Positions 8,974-16,575 of a stretch of 64,000 nucleotides of DNA are shown here, one piece after another; positions within the stretch are counted from its first letter, which is position 1, and the number at the start of each line of letters is the position of its first letter. Both the position numbers and the translations under genes were made by a program. The DNA comes from CBDDFS01 sp965227255 (lineage in GTDB: Bacteria; Bacteroidota; Bacteroidia; Flavobacteriales_E; Vicingaceae). The stretch covers positions 1,364,001 through 1,428,000 of the forward strand of contig CBDDFS010000002.1 in assembly GCA_965227255.1 (NCBI GenBank), given 5' to 3'. A model generated the notes under the pieces. The model saw nothing but the letters and a program-made list of their open reading frames with translations. It had not been told where the DNA came from and made no database searches.

Positions 8974-10160
8974 TCGAGGAATTCCTTGATGTTGGATTTC
9001 ATATGTGACATCATTTCATCGGTCAGGCCGTGATGACATCCAAGTAGAACTCCTCCTCTCATTACTTTGTCAGATTCCGGATATCCCGCTGCACTTTCTC
9101 TCCTTTCTATATTCTTGAAGCCCGGTTGTCGAAGTATGTTTCCTGTAAAAACCGTTCTTGTCTGAATGTTTCTTTTCTCCAGGAAAATCTGGAAGTCTCT
9201 GCGGATAAAAGGAGCATTGTCCTTTATGGTTAATGTATATGCCAGCCAACCTGTCCTTGAATCGGGCAATTGATTGGGAAGCACAAACCAATCCTGATAG
9301 TCTTTAAAAAGATCATTTAATGAATTGACATTCTTGATTCTTTCATCAATGTTGTGATTTAACTTACTCAATTGAACAAGACCAAAGGCGGCGCCCATTT
9401 CTGATGGTTCGAGATTGTAGCCCAACTCACTAAAGATAAATTTCGCATCGTAGGGGATGCCATCCACCTCAACATTGAAGCGGTTTTCAATTTTTTCTGA
9501 CTCGACAAAAAGACTTGAAGAACGTCCCCAGCTTCTGAGCAATTTGGCGCGTTCGGCCCATTCATCATTATTAATACAAACCATTCCGCCATTCCCTGCG
9601 GCATTGATCACATGAGATCCGTAGAAACTCGTAGTGCTCATATCAGTGAATCTGCCCGAGCTCTTTCCGCCAATCTCAGCTCCAAGTGTGTCAGCGCTGT
9701 CTTCAATAACGATAAGATTGTGTTTGTCTGCGATCTCTCTCAGTTTAGCCCAGTCCGGTAAATTTCCAATGAGATTCGGGATGAGCATGGCTTTGGTTTT
9801 CGGCCCGATCATTTCCTCAACCTTATCGGCATCAAGGTTATAAGTGCCTTCTTCCACGTCTATAAATACAGGAATCAGATCGTTTTTCACAATTGGAGCG
9901 ACTGTGGTTGCAAAAGTCAAAGCCGGTGTAATAATCTCATCTCCTTTTTCAAGTCCGAGCAATTCAACTGCAATGTATAAGGCAGAAGAACCAGAATTGA
10001 CCATCAATCCGTGTTTCTTGTTGTAAAGTGCGGCTACTTTCTCTTCAAACTCCCGAACATTTTTCCCCATCTGGGTAGATGTTCTTAATACATTAACAAC
10101 AGCTTGAATTTCTTCTTCGCCGTGTACTGTCATTCCATATGGTACTCTGATGTCGCTCAT
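8964..10160 (-). CDS. DegT-family PLP enzyme, 3-dehydratase type (catalytic Lys replaced by His)
   Basis: A 398-residue fold-type I PLP enzyme of the DegT/DnrJ/EryC1 group. Asp154 (IEDSADTLG) is the expected partner of the pyridine nitrogen. The position that is Lys in aminotransferases is His183 (SFYGSHVINAAGNGG), as in sugar 3-dehydratases E1/RfbH and ColD. Other RfbH-like parts are IPNLIGNLPDWAKL, FSELGYNLEPSEM and FTGNILRQPGF. The cysteine-rich segment that holds the [2Fe-2S] cluster in E1/RfbH reads WGRSSSLFVESEK here (residues 210-222); only two cysteines occur in the whole protein. It is the last gene of the CDP-sugar operon. It probably removes the 3-hydroxyl of a CDP-4-keto-6-deoxyhexose; exact chemistry is inference. 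Confidence 0.85.
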   Translation of the reverse strand: MSDIRVPYGMTVHGEEEIQAVVNVLRTSTQMGKNVREFEEKVAALYNKKHGLMVNSGSSALYIAVELLGLEKGDEIITPALTFATTVAPIVKNDLIPVFIDVEEGTYNLDADKVEEMIGPKTKAMLIPNLIGNLPDWAKLREIADKHNLIVIEDSADTLGAEIGGKSSGRFTDMSTTSFYGSHVINAAGNGGMVCINNDEWAERAKLLRSWGRSSSLFVESEKIENRFNVEVDGIPYDAKFIFSELGYNLEPSEMGAAFGLVQLSKLNHNIDERIKNVNSLNDLFKDYQDWFVLPNQLPDSRTGWLAYTLTIKDNAPFIRRDFQIFLEKRNIQTRTVFTGNILRQPGFKNIERRESAAGYPESDKVMRGGVLLGCHHGLTDEMMSHMKSNIKEFLDQF

Positions 10161-10177
10161 TTGATTTTTTATTCAGT

Positions 10178-11053
10178 TCATGAATTCAGACCGGTAATGT
10201 AGTCGTCTACATTACTGAAGTTGAATTCAGGAAATTCGTTCAAGTATTTTTCGGTCAGCAGACCTCCATTCAATGGTCGTTCGGCCTTTTGATTTAATTC
10301 TGCCGTTGTAACAGACTTGCATATTATTTTGTTGTCGGGAAAATGCTTCAAAACCATCTTTGCCAGTTGATATCGATTTACAAAATCTGTGCTGGCAATA
10401 TTATAGATTCCTTCCTTGTTATTTGAGATTAAGAGGGCTAAAGCTCTGCCCACGTCGTAAGCATTAACTGGCGTCGCGTATTGATCGATTGGAAAGTTCA
10501 TGACCTCTTCTTTTCCAGAACGGGCCATTTCAACAAGGCGAGCTATAAAATTCTTACCTCTTTCTTCGTCTCCGTAAACATTAGTTACCCGACCAATAAT
10601 GCTTTTCCCTTCGTACGACTCGACCAGTTTTTCTGCTTCCAGTTTATGTCTGCCATAAACACTCAGTGGCCTAACCTCATCATCTTCACGGTAAGGTCCC
10701 TTAGCACCATCGAAAACATAATCGGTCGACAAATAGATAAATGTAGACTTATGTCTTGCGGCGATTTCAAGTGCATTTTTTGTGGAAAGCACGGTCTTCT
10801 CGTAGCTCTCTTCTTCGTGATCTTCACAATAGTCAACCCAAGTTAAAGCACCACAATGAACAATGACTTCAGGTCCGAATGAATCTACATCGAAATTTTC
10901 GGAATCATTTAAATCCAGCGTATTGAAATACAAACAGTCTTTTGCCTTGTAGGAGAAATAGGTTCCGACCACGTTCCAGTTCAATTCCTGACTGAGATGT
11001 CTCATCAGGTTTCCTCCAATTAAACCGGATGCCCCGAGAATCAAAACTTTCAT
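10178..11053 (-). CDS. RmlD-like NAD(P)H-dependent nucleotide-sugar reductase (extended SDR)
   Basis: A 291-residue extended short-chain dehydrogenase. The N-terminal dinucleotide motif is GASGLIGG (residues 7-14), the catalytic serine region is IYLSTDYVFDG and the YxxxK motif is YGRHK near residue 148. The STDYVFDG segment is typical of dTDP-4-dehydrorhamnose reductases. Together with its neighbours it most likely reduces the 4-keto group of a CDP-dideoxyhexose, as AscF or RmlD do. The start codon overlaps the epimerase stop by one base (TAATG) and the DegT gene follows after 17 bases. Confidence 0.87.
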   Translation of the reverse strand: MKVLILGASGLIGGNLMRHLSQELNWNVVGTYFSYKAKDCLYFNTLDLNDSENFDVDSFGPEVIVHCGALTWVDYCEDHEEESYEKTVLSTKNALEIAARHKSTFIYLSTDYVFDGAKGPYREDDEVRPLSVYGRHKLEAEKLVESYEGKSIIGRVTNVYGDEERGKNFIARLVEMARSGKEEVMNFPIDQYATPVNAYDVGRALALLISNNKEGIYNIASTDFVNRYQLAKMVLKHFPDNKIICKSVTTAELNQKAERPLNGGLLTEKYLNEFPEFNFSNVDDYITGLNS

Positions 11054-11586
11054 TAGAATGGAGATATTAATTCATTGAACAAAGGAAAACTCTTGTCTCG
11101 CTCAGACATCACGGGATTATCTATCGGCCAATTCATACCGAAGCTATCGTATCGAATGCCGCTGTCTGAATCCGGATTGTGCATGGTGCTTGTTAAATAA
11201 ACCATGGTGGCATCGGTCAGACAGCAAAAGCCATGAGCCACACCCTTGGGCATGTATACACCCTTATGGTTCTTGTCGCTTATTTCAATGGAAAGGTGCC
11301 TTCCGAAAGTCGGGGATTCTTTTCTTAGGTCAACAACCACATCCAAAATTCTACCCCGGGTGCTGTATACCAATTTGGCGTGGTCATGAGGTGGCTTTTG
11401 AAAGTGCATTCCTCTTATTACACCTTCTTGATTATATGAAAAAAAGCTTTCTTGAAAGTCTGTTTCCAAACCATGTTCTTCAAAACTTGCTTTATGAAAT
11501 GTTTTTGTAAAGCCACCCCGCTCATCACCGGCAAAGAACATGTCGATAGCGAAAACTCCGGGTATTTCTAATTCTGTAAACTTCAC
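11053..11586 (-). CDS. RmlC-like nucleotide-sugar epimerase (dTDP-4-dehydrorhamnose 3,5-epimerase family)
   Basis: A 177-residue cupin of the RmlC family. Seen are the catalytic-His segment VIRGMHFQKPPHDHAKLV (around residues 53-70), the GRILDVVVDLRKESPTFG strand pair and PKGVAHGFCCLTD near 120, all standard in these enzymes. The family epimerises carbons 3 and/or 5 of 4-keto-6-deoxy sugars. Since the adjacent genes make a CDP-activated sugar rather than dTDP-glucose products, a CDP-4-keto sugar is the likely substrate, as for AscE in ascarylose synthesis (inference). It lies between rfbG (4 bases away) and the reductase gene (1-base overlap). Confidence 0.87.
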   Translation of the reverse strand: MKFTELEIPGVFAIDMFFAGDERGGFTKTFHKASFEEHGLETDFQESFFSYNQEGVIRGMHFQKPPHDHAKLVYSTRGRILDVVVDLRKESPTFGRHLSIEISDKNHKGVYMPKGVAHGFCCLTDATMVYLTSTMHNPDSDSGIRYDSFGMNWPIDNPVMSERDKSFPLFNELISPF

Positions 11587-11589
11587 CTG

Positions 11590-12657
11590 CTAATTGAAAT
11601 AATCAACTACCTGCTTGTATGTAATGGCAAAAGGATCCGATCTGAATTCCTTGTACCAATTCATCGTTAGCTCAATTGCCTGTTCGGCATTAAGTCTGGG
11701 TTTCCACCTCAATTCATCTTTGGCTTTATTAACGTCAAGATGAAGAAGGTTGGCTTCATGATGCTGTTTCAGTGAATCTGAGAAAACATATTCTCCTTCT
11801 CCAAGAATCTGATGAGATTTTATCACAAGTTCTTCAACGGTGAGATTAATGTCTTCGTCCGGCCCGAAGTTGTAAGATGTCGCGTGCTTTACCGGATCTT
11901 CAGCCATTCTCATTCCAAGAACAAGATATCCCGATAGAGGGTCGAGGAGATGTTGCCATGGCCGAACTGATTTGGGATTTCTGATCTCCAGTCTTTCATT
12001 ATTCTCAAAGGCCCTCACCAGATCCGGAATGATTCTGTTTTCTGACCAATCACCACCGCCGATTACGTTTCCGCTGCGTGCACTGGAAACCGACTTGAGA
12101 TGCATGTCATATTTGTTGGGATGAAAGAATGATTGTCGATACGATGCCGTTGCTATTTCAGCTGCTGCCTTGCTACTGCTATATGGATCAAAGCCTCCCA
12201 ATTTGTCGGATTCCTTGTAGTGATAGTGCTGCTCAATGTTTTCGTAGACTTTATCTGTGGTTACTATGATCACGCAACATTCCTTTTCATATTTTCTCAG
12301 AGCATCGAGCACGTTTACAGTTCCGATCACATTGGTCTCGTAAGTCTCAGCGGGTTCTTCATATGAGCGAATTACGAGTGACTGCGCAGCGAGGTGAAAA
12401 ATGAAATCTGGTTGAAAATCAATGATTTCCTTTTCAAGTCTTTTTCGATCGCGAATGTCTGCGATTACTGAATCTGTAAATGAAGAGATTCTGAGAAGGT
12501 CGTAGAGATTTTGGTCTTCTTCAGGTGCCAGTGAATAGCCTTTGACCTTAGCACCCAATTGATTTAAAATGAATGCAAGCCAACTGCCCTTAAATCCGGT
12601 ATGTCCGGTTAGAAATACCTTTTTACCGGAATATGTATTTTCCAGATTTTTGTTCAT
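11590..12657 (-). CDS. rfbG: CDP-glucose 4,6-dehydratase
   Basis: A 355-residue extended SDR. The N-terminal TGHTGFKGSWLAFIL (around 16-30) is characteristic of RfbG, which turns CDP-glucose into CDP-4-keto-6-deoxyglucose. Other family marks are FHLAAQSLVIRSYEEP, IIVTTDKVYEN (Ser/Thr of the active site), YSSSKAAAE (YxxxK) and SARSGNVIGGGDWSENRIIPD. The ATG at 12657 overlaps the rfbF stop as ATGA, so it is preferred to an upstream in-frame ATG at 12672. It is the second gene of the operon. Confidence 0.95.
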   Translation of the reverse strand: MNKNLENTYSGKKVFLTGHTGFKGSWLAFILNQLGAKVKGYSLAPEEDQNLYDLLRISSFTDSVIADIRDRKRLEKEIIDFQPDFIFHLAAQSLVIRSYEEPAETYETNVIGTVNVLDALRKYEKECCVIIVTTDKVYENIEQHYHYKESDKLGGFDPYSSSKAAAEIATASYRQSFFHPNKYDMHLKSVSSARSGNVIGGGDWSENRIIPDLVRAFENNERLEIRNPKSVRPWQHLLDPLSGYLVLGMRMAEDPVKHATSYNFGPDEDINLTVEELVIKSHQILGEGEYVFSDSLKQHHEANLLHLDVNKAKDELRWKPRLNAEQAIELTMNWYKEFRSDPFAITYKQVVDYFN

Positions 12658-13430
12658 CACCAGGATTTCCATTCCGGATTACTATCCCACATGTTTTCCA
12701 GATCATTTTTATCTCGAAGAGTATCCATGCATTTCCAGAAACCATCGTGCTTTCTTGTCACCAATTGTCGATCGTCTGAAAGATCTTCCAATGGCTGGCG
12801 TTCCCACATTATATCATCGGCATCATCGTGCAGGTATTTGAAAACTTCCTTATTTAAAACAAAGAAGCCTGCATTAATCCATGAACCACTTTCAACCGGT
12901 TTCTCCTTAAAATCAGTAACCACTCCGTCATCGTCCATTTCAATCACGCCAAATCTGCTTCCAGCCTGAATTACTGACATGGTACAGATCTTTCCTTTTT
13001 CACGATGATAGCTCACGAGATCTTTAATGTCAATATTGCTCACTCCATCGCCATATGTCAGCATGAATTCATCTCCATCGATATATTTTTCAATTCTTTT
13101 CAAGCGACCGGCTGTCATTGTATCCAACCCCGTTTCCACCAAAGTCACTTTAAGTGATTCGCTGTCTGATTTGTGTACTTCAACCTCATTATTTTCAAGG
13201 TTTACAGTCACGTCTGCATTGTGAATGAAATAATTCAGGAAATATTCTTTAATCATATAACCCTTGTAGCCAAGGCAAATGACAAATTCATTGAATCCAT
13301 GAGAAGAATATATCTTCATAATGTGCCAGAGAATTGGTTTACCGCCAATCTCAATCATGGGTTTGGGTTTCAAATGTGATTCCTCTGAAATCCGGGTTCC
13401 TTTCCCACCGGCAAAAATGACAACTTTCAT
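12657..13430 (-). CDS. rfbF: Glucose-1-phosphate cytidylyltransferase
   Basis: RfbF makes CDP-glucose from CTP and glucose-1-phosphate and is the committing step of CDP-dideoxysugar synthesis. The 257-residue product starts with the nucleotidyltransferase signature FAGGKGTRISEESHLKPKPM and IGGKPILWHIMKIYSSHG. It has FMLTYGDGVSNID (metal-binding Asp) near 110 and the CDP-glucose-specific FWKCMDTLRDKNDLE near the C-terminus. The ATG at 13430 gives the usual MKVVIFAGG start; an upstream in-frame start would add eight unlikely residues. It is the first gene of the operon, with a promoter box just upstream. Confidence 0.96.
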   Translation of the reverse strand: MKVVIFAGGKGTRISEESHLKPKPMIEIGGKPILWHIMKIYSSHGFNEFVICLGYKGYMIKEYFLNYFIHNADVTVNLENNEVEVHKSDSESLKVTLVETGLDTMTAGRLKRIEKYIDGDEFMLTYGDGVSNIDIKDLVSYHREKGKICTMSVIQAGSRFGVIEMDDDGVVTDFKEKPVESGSWINAGFFVLNKEVFKYLHDDADDIMWERQPLEDLSDDRQLVTRKHDGFWKCMDTLRDKNDLENMWDSNPEWKSW

Positions 13431-13451
13431 ATACGCGTGTTCAGTGCGGAG

Positions 13452-13459
13452 CAAATATA
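13452..13459 (-). promoter_or_regulatory. Bacteroidota-type -7 box upstream of rfbF
   Basis: On the minus strand the sequence is TATATTTG, an exact match to TAnnTTTG, ending 21 bases before the rfbF start codon. No clear TTG-type -33 element lies at the usual distance, so support is from one element only. Confidence 0.5.
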
Positions 13460-13515
13460 GTTATATATAGGCGGGGTGGGAGTTACCGTTGATTTTTTGT
13501 TCACAAAAAGTGTTA

Positions 13516-13591
13516 ATGATATATGATATATGATATCTGATAGATGGTAGATGATATCTGATATATCTTAGATGTCAGATGTCAGATCTGA
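13516..13591. repeat. Degenerate short-period repeat (ATATATGATATCTGAT-like)
   Basis: About 75 bases of imperfect 8-10 base units such as GATATATGATATCTGAT and AGATGTCAGATGTCAGAT in the gap between the family 2 glycosyltransferase gene and the rfbF promoter. Very similar low-complexity DNA recurs at 52970-53095. It does not code and is not a CRISPR array, as it has no spacers. Confidence 0.7.
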
Positions 13592-13598
13592 GAAAGAA

Positions 13599-14636
13599 TC
13601 ACTTCCAGTTTAGGTCGCTGAATTTTCTGACTCGATTGATGAAGTACTTCCAGACTATGCTTTGAGGGTAGAAAGAAGGGGAGTAGTCTTTTTTTGCAAG
13701 CTTTCTTGCTTCTTTTCGACTTTTCATCCAGTGAGGGAATCTTGAATGAAAGTGCAAGTGTGATTTAATAATTACAAAAGCGAGTTTTACCTGTCCTGTA
13801 AAAAGAAGGTGGAAGAAGGCAATTCCATCGAGTATCAGGCGATAAGGCAATTTCCAGATAAGCTGTGAAAAGGGAAGGTTTTTTGTGAGAAGAATAAGGT
13901 TATTCCTGTAGTTGCGATAAGTCTTTGGAGCACTACCGTAAGAAATGATCGACCCCCCTACATGATATACCTCAGATTTAGGAACACACATGATCTTATA
14001 GCCCATATTTCTGAGTCTCCAACACAAGTCAACTTCTTCCATATGTGCGAAGAAATCGTCATCGAGCCCTCCCGATTGATGGTAAAGATCTGCTCTCACG
14101 AACAGACAGGCACCAGATGCCCAAAAAATTTCAGCATTCTCATCATACTGTCCCTCATCTTCTTCAACCGTATAGAATATTCTTCCTCTGCAGAAGAGAT
14201 AGCCGTATTTATCCAGATATCCGCCACATGCTCCGGCGTACTCGAATTCATTCTTCCGATGCCACGATTTGATCTTAGGCTGACAGGCAGCCACATTCTC
14301 ATCCGACTCCATCATTTCCACCACGGGCTTGGCCCAATGCTTGGTTACTTCTATGTCAGAAGAAATCAGACAATAATATTTTGCATCGATCTGTTTTAAT
14401 GATTCCACATAACCATTTGTGAAACCCTTGTTCACTTCGATTTTTATCGTTCTTACGTTGGGAAATTCCTTCTGAAGGTATTCTTCTGTATCATCCGTTG
14501 AACCATTATTCACCACTACGATCTCATACTCAGGTGAAGTATTTTCGATCAGGGGTGGCAGGAACTGCTCCAGGAAGTGCTTACTGTTGTAAGAAAGCAA
14601 GACGACGGATAGAAGCGGTCTCTCGTTCTGATTCAT
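13599..14636 (-). CDS. Family 2 glycosyltransferase
   Basis: A 345-residue GT-A enzyme that would add a sugar from an activated nucleotide donor to a growing surface glycan. The N-terminus has SVVLLSYNSKHFLEQFL, then IVVVNNGSTDDTEEYL and the donor-binding strand CLISSDIEV (in place of a classical DxD). A GACLFVRADLYHQSGGLDDDFF segment and EEVDLCWRLRNMGY (around 215-235) are typical of rhamnosyltransferase-like WbbL relatives. A basic C-terminus with short hydrophobic patches suggests membrane association. It lies upstream of the CDP-sugar operon on the same strand, so it may use that sugar (inference). Confidence 0.9.
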   Translation of the reverse strand: MNQNERPLLSVVLLSYNSKHFLEQFLPPLIENTSPEYEIVVVNNGSTDDTEEYLQKEFPNVRTIKIEVNKGFTNGYVESLKQIDAKYYCLISSDIEVTKHWAKPVVEMMESDENVAACQPKIKSWHRKNEFEYAGACGGYLDKYGYLFCRGRIFYTVEEDEGQYDENAEIFWASGACLFVRADLYHQSGGLDDDFFAHMEEVDLCWRLRNMGYKIMCVPKSEVYHVGGSIISYGSAPKTYRNYRNNLILLTKNLPFSQLIWKLPYRLILDGIAFFHLLFTGQVKLAFVIIKSHLHFHSRFPHWMKSRKEARKLAKKDYSPSFYPQSIVWKYFINRVRKFSDLNWK

Positions 14637-14737
14637 TTAAATGATGGTGAAAAATTAAGGCTGCAAAGGAAAAGATAAAATTCTTAGGATGGTAGTATTG
14701 TTTTTAACCAATTGAGATTAATATGGTTGAGGGGATT

Positions 14738-14779
14738 GGTGGATAAGTGAATTAGTGGATTAGATAATGAGTGGATAAG
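14738..14779. repeat. Three copies of a GTGGATAAG-like unit
   Basis: GGTGGATAAG at 14738, AGTGGATTAG at 14754 and AGTGGATAAG at 14770, spaced 16 bases apart. Confidence 0.6.
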
Positions 14780-14848
14780 TTCATGAGATGACGTTGCGAT
14801 AGAAGGTTGACAGATTTAAGACATTTAATTCTAAAAATCTGCGTTCCG

Positions 14849-14872
14849 CTCTCACTCTCACTCTCACTCTCA
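14849..14872 (+). repeat. Microsatellite (CTCTCA)x4
   Basis: Four perfect tandem copies of the hexamer CTCTCA, 24 bases, in non-coding DNA. Confidence 0.85.
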
Positions 14873-14897
14873 CACAGTATCATATTTCATAAGTCAG

Positions 14898-14939
14898 ACC
14901 CGCCTGCCGGCGTGATGGCCAGTGCTCTGGCGGGCAGGT
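14898..14939. repeat. GC-rich palindrome (possible REP-like element)
   Basis: ACCCGCCTGCC (14898-14908) and GGCGGGCAGGT (14929-14939) pair at 10 of 11 positions including one wobble, with a 20-base loop. It is far more GC-rich than its surroundings and lies 16 bases beyond the stop of the GWxTD gene. No T tract follows on the minus strand, so it is not a standard terminator. Confidence 0.6.
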
Positions 14940-14954
14940 ATCATCTATCAGATA

Positions 14955-16394
14955 TCAACGCGGCATATTCGTCCAATCCTTCGACTTATTTCCAAAATGA
15001 TCAGGCATGACCGGATTGGCATCATCTACAACACCTGGTGTGATTCTGTGCAATTCAAGGTTCCAATCTTTATTGTACAGTTCACCATTTATGTCGGAGT
15101 GGAGAATGGTAAAGTCATTTAGCACAGCTGATTTATTAGCAAATACGATCATTCTGTTACTCTGAAGGTTCACCTTATTGTAATACCAGATCTCGTACGG
15201 ATATGCTCTGGGTTCATCAAAACTCTCGAAGCGATCGTCGGGCGGTCCGTATTTCAGATACCTGAAACCTCTATCTGATAAATATCCCGGGCGGAAAGGG
15301 GTCTTAAAATTCTTATTAGCAATTTTCACCTCATGCAAATAAGCTCTCCATTCTTTCTCAGGCTCTTCTGCATTCCTCTGTTGCCAAAAATTCAGGAAGA
15401 ATTTCTTCATTAACTCGAGATCATTATCCGTTAATTGATTTTTCGCGAACTGCCACTCAAGTCGATTTGCAATCGGTTCAATATAGGCTATATGTTGTGC
15501 CAAAGAATCGGCATCTTTATATCGTTGCACAAAGGAGCTTGCAAGTTCACTTTCTTCAAAAAATACCGGATTTTCCTTGTGAAATGAGATGATGCGAGTA
15601 GTGAGTAGTTCATTTTTATTGCTCATTACATCAATCTTAATGCTGTAATTTCCTTGAGAAAGATCTCCAACAAGAAATTGACCCATGATTACATTGAGGT
15701 TGGCTGCTTTTTTCTTAGAATAACCCCAATAACCTCTGACCCTTTCTCCACTCTCCATTTCTTGAAGGTAATAAGTGATCAGAAAGGCTGTATCTGTTCC
15801 AAGTGCCTTATCGGCATTGTATAACTCAGCATAAAAACCAAGTTGATTCATGGCTTTGGGCACAATGTCGTAGGCATATGGAATGACTTCATAACCATAT
15901 TTCTGAAACATCGATTGCTCTTTTGATTCTCGAGAAGATTGAAATAGTTCAACGTCGGAAAGAGTCAATCCCTCATTTCCGTAATTCAAAGTAATATCCT
16001 GTGTGGTTTCTATAGGACTATCATCATTCTCCGACTCCCTGATTCTAACCTTCATGGAATAATCTCCATTATCAAGAAATATTCTGTGCTGGCTAACAAA
16101 GGGAGGGACATTGAGACTCTGATCAGAAACCGTTGGGGTCTGGACAATATAATTCTCGGATTTTTTTACTTCACCATCAGCGGTGAATTCATAGTCGACC
16201 AGAATTTCGCTGTAAAATTTGCCATCTGCCTCCTTCATTTCAAGCTCTGAAGAAACAAAGGATAAATAGACTTCTATATAACTTCCGGATGCCGGAGAAT
16301 AGAAAGTGCTATAGGAAAGCTGAACCTGAATTCCTGCGAAGCTAATGGAGGATAAAACAAGCAGGAAATAGAATAAAGCGCTGATTTTCTTCAT
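14955..16394 (-). CDS. GWxTD domain-containing secreted protein
   Basis: A 479-residue exported protein with a signal peptide (MKKISALFYFLLVLSSISFA). The long middle part has beta-sandwich strands, and the C-terminal domain carries SDRGFRYLKYGPPDDRFESF (around 395-415) followed by YPYEIWYYN, the core of the GWxTD domain known from Bacteroidota. The name-giving tetrapeptide is degenerate here (PGYLSD). The function of the family is not established. A good two-part promoter lies just upstream, so it is probably transcribed on its own. Confidence 0.85.
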   Translation of the reverse strand: MKKISALFYFLLVLSSISFAGIQVQLSYSTFYSPASGSYIEVYLSFVSSELEMKEADGKFYSEILVDYEFTADGEVKKSENYIVQTPTVSDQSLNVPPFVSQHRIFLDNGDYSMKVRIRESENDDSPIETTQDITLNYGNEGLTLSDVELFQSSRESKEQSMFQKYGYEVIPYAYDIVPKAMNQLGFYAELYNADKALGTDTAFLITYYLQEMESGERVRGYWGYSKKKAANLNVIMGQFLVGDLSQGNYSIKIDVMSNKNELLTTRIISFHKENPVFFEESELASSFVQRYKDADSLAQHIAYIEPIANRLEWQFAKNQLTDNDLELMKKFFLNFWQQRNAEEPEKEWRAYLHEVKIANKNFKTPFRPGYLSDRGFRYLKYGPPDDRFESFDEPRAYPYEIWYYNKVNLQSNRMIVFANKSAVLNDFTILHSDINGELYNKDWNLELHRITPGVVDDANPVMPDHFGNKSKDWTNMPR

Positions 16395-16401
16395 GTAATA
16401 A

Positions 16402-16436
16402 CAAAGATACGAACAAAGCCAGGCTAAAGGGTCAAA
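16402..16436 (-). promoter_or_regulatory. Bacteroidota-type promoter of the GWxTD gene
   Basis: On the minus strand TTTG (16433-16436) and TATCTTTG (16402-16409) are separated by 23 bases. This fits the TTG-N(17-23)-TAnnTTTG consensus known for Bacteroidota. The start codon follows 7 bases after the -7 box, so the leader would be very short. Confidence 0.6.
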
Positions 16437-16475
16437 AAAAGCTCATTATATACTCTGTGTTAGAAAATCAATTGC

Positions 16476-16483
16476 TACTTTTG
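16476..16483 (+). promoter_or_regulatory. -7 box of the tRNA-Ser promoter
   Basis: TACTTTTG matches TAnnTTTG exactly and ends 4 bases before the mature tRNA 5' end. The following bases, CCGCGG, form a GC-rich discriminator. Confidence 0.6.
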
Positions 16484-16487
16484 CCGC

Positions 16488-16575
16488 GGAGAAATGGCAG
16501 AGCGGTCGAATGCACTGGTCTTGAAAACCAGCGTACCGAGAGGTACCGGGGGTTCGAATCCCTCTTTCTCCGCCA
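16488..16575 (+). tRNA. tRNA-Ser (anticodon TGA), CCA encoded
   Basis: The acceptor stem GGAGAAA (16488-16494) pairs with TTTCTCC (16565-16571), followed by discriminator G and an encoded CCA. The anticodon stem-loop CTGGT-CTTGAAA-ACCAG carries TGA. There is the long variable arm of class II tRNAs (GTACCGAGAGGTAC) and a T-arm GGGGGTTCGAATCCCTC. All parts match the serine isoacceptor that reads UCA-type codons. Confidence 0.97.

Larger units (their letters stand above)
14637..14954. other. Gene-free gap with low-complexity DNA and a GC-rich hairpin
   Basis: This 318-base gap has no plausible gene. It holds three copies of a GTGGAT(A/T)AG unit, a CTCTCA microsatellite and a GC-rich hairpin, listed separately. 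The rest is AT-rich and unremarkable. Confidence 0.6.

Noticed and set aside
13516..13591. Possible CRISPR array
   Set aside because: The units are 8-10 bases, degenerate and contiguous, with no spacers of constant length and no cas genes.
14898..14939. Terminator for the GWxTD gene
   Set aside because: The hairpin is strong, but no T tract follows on the minus strand.
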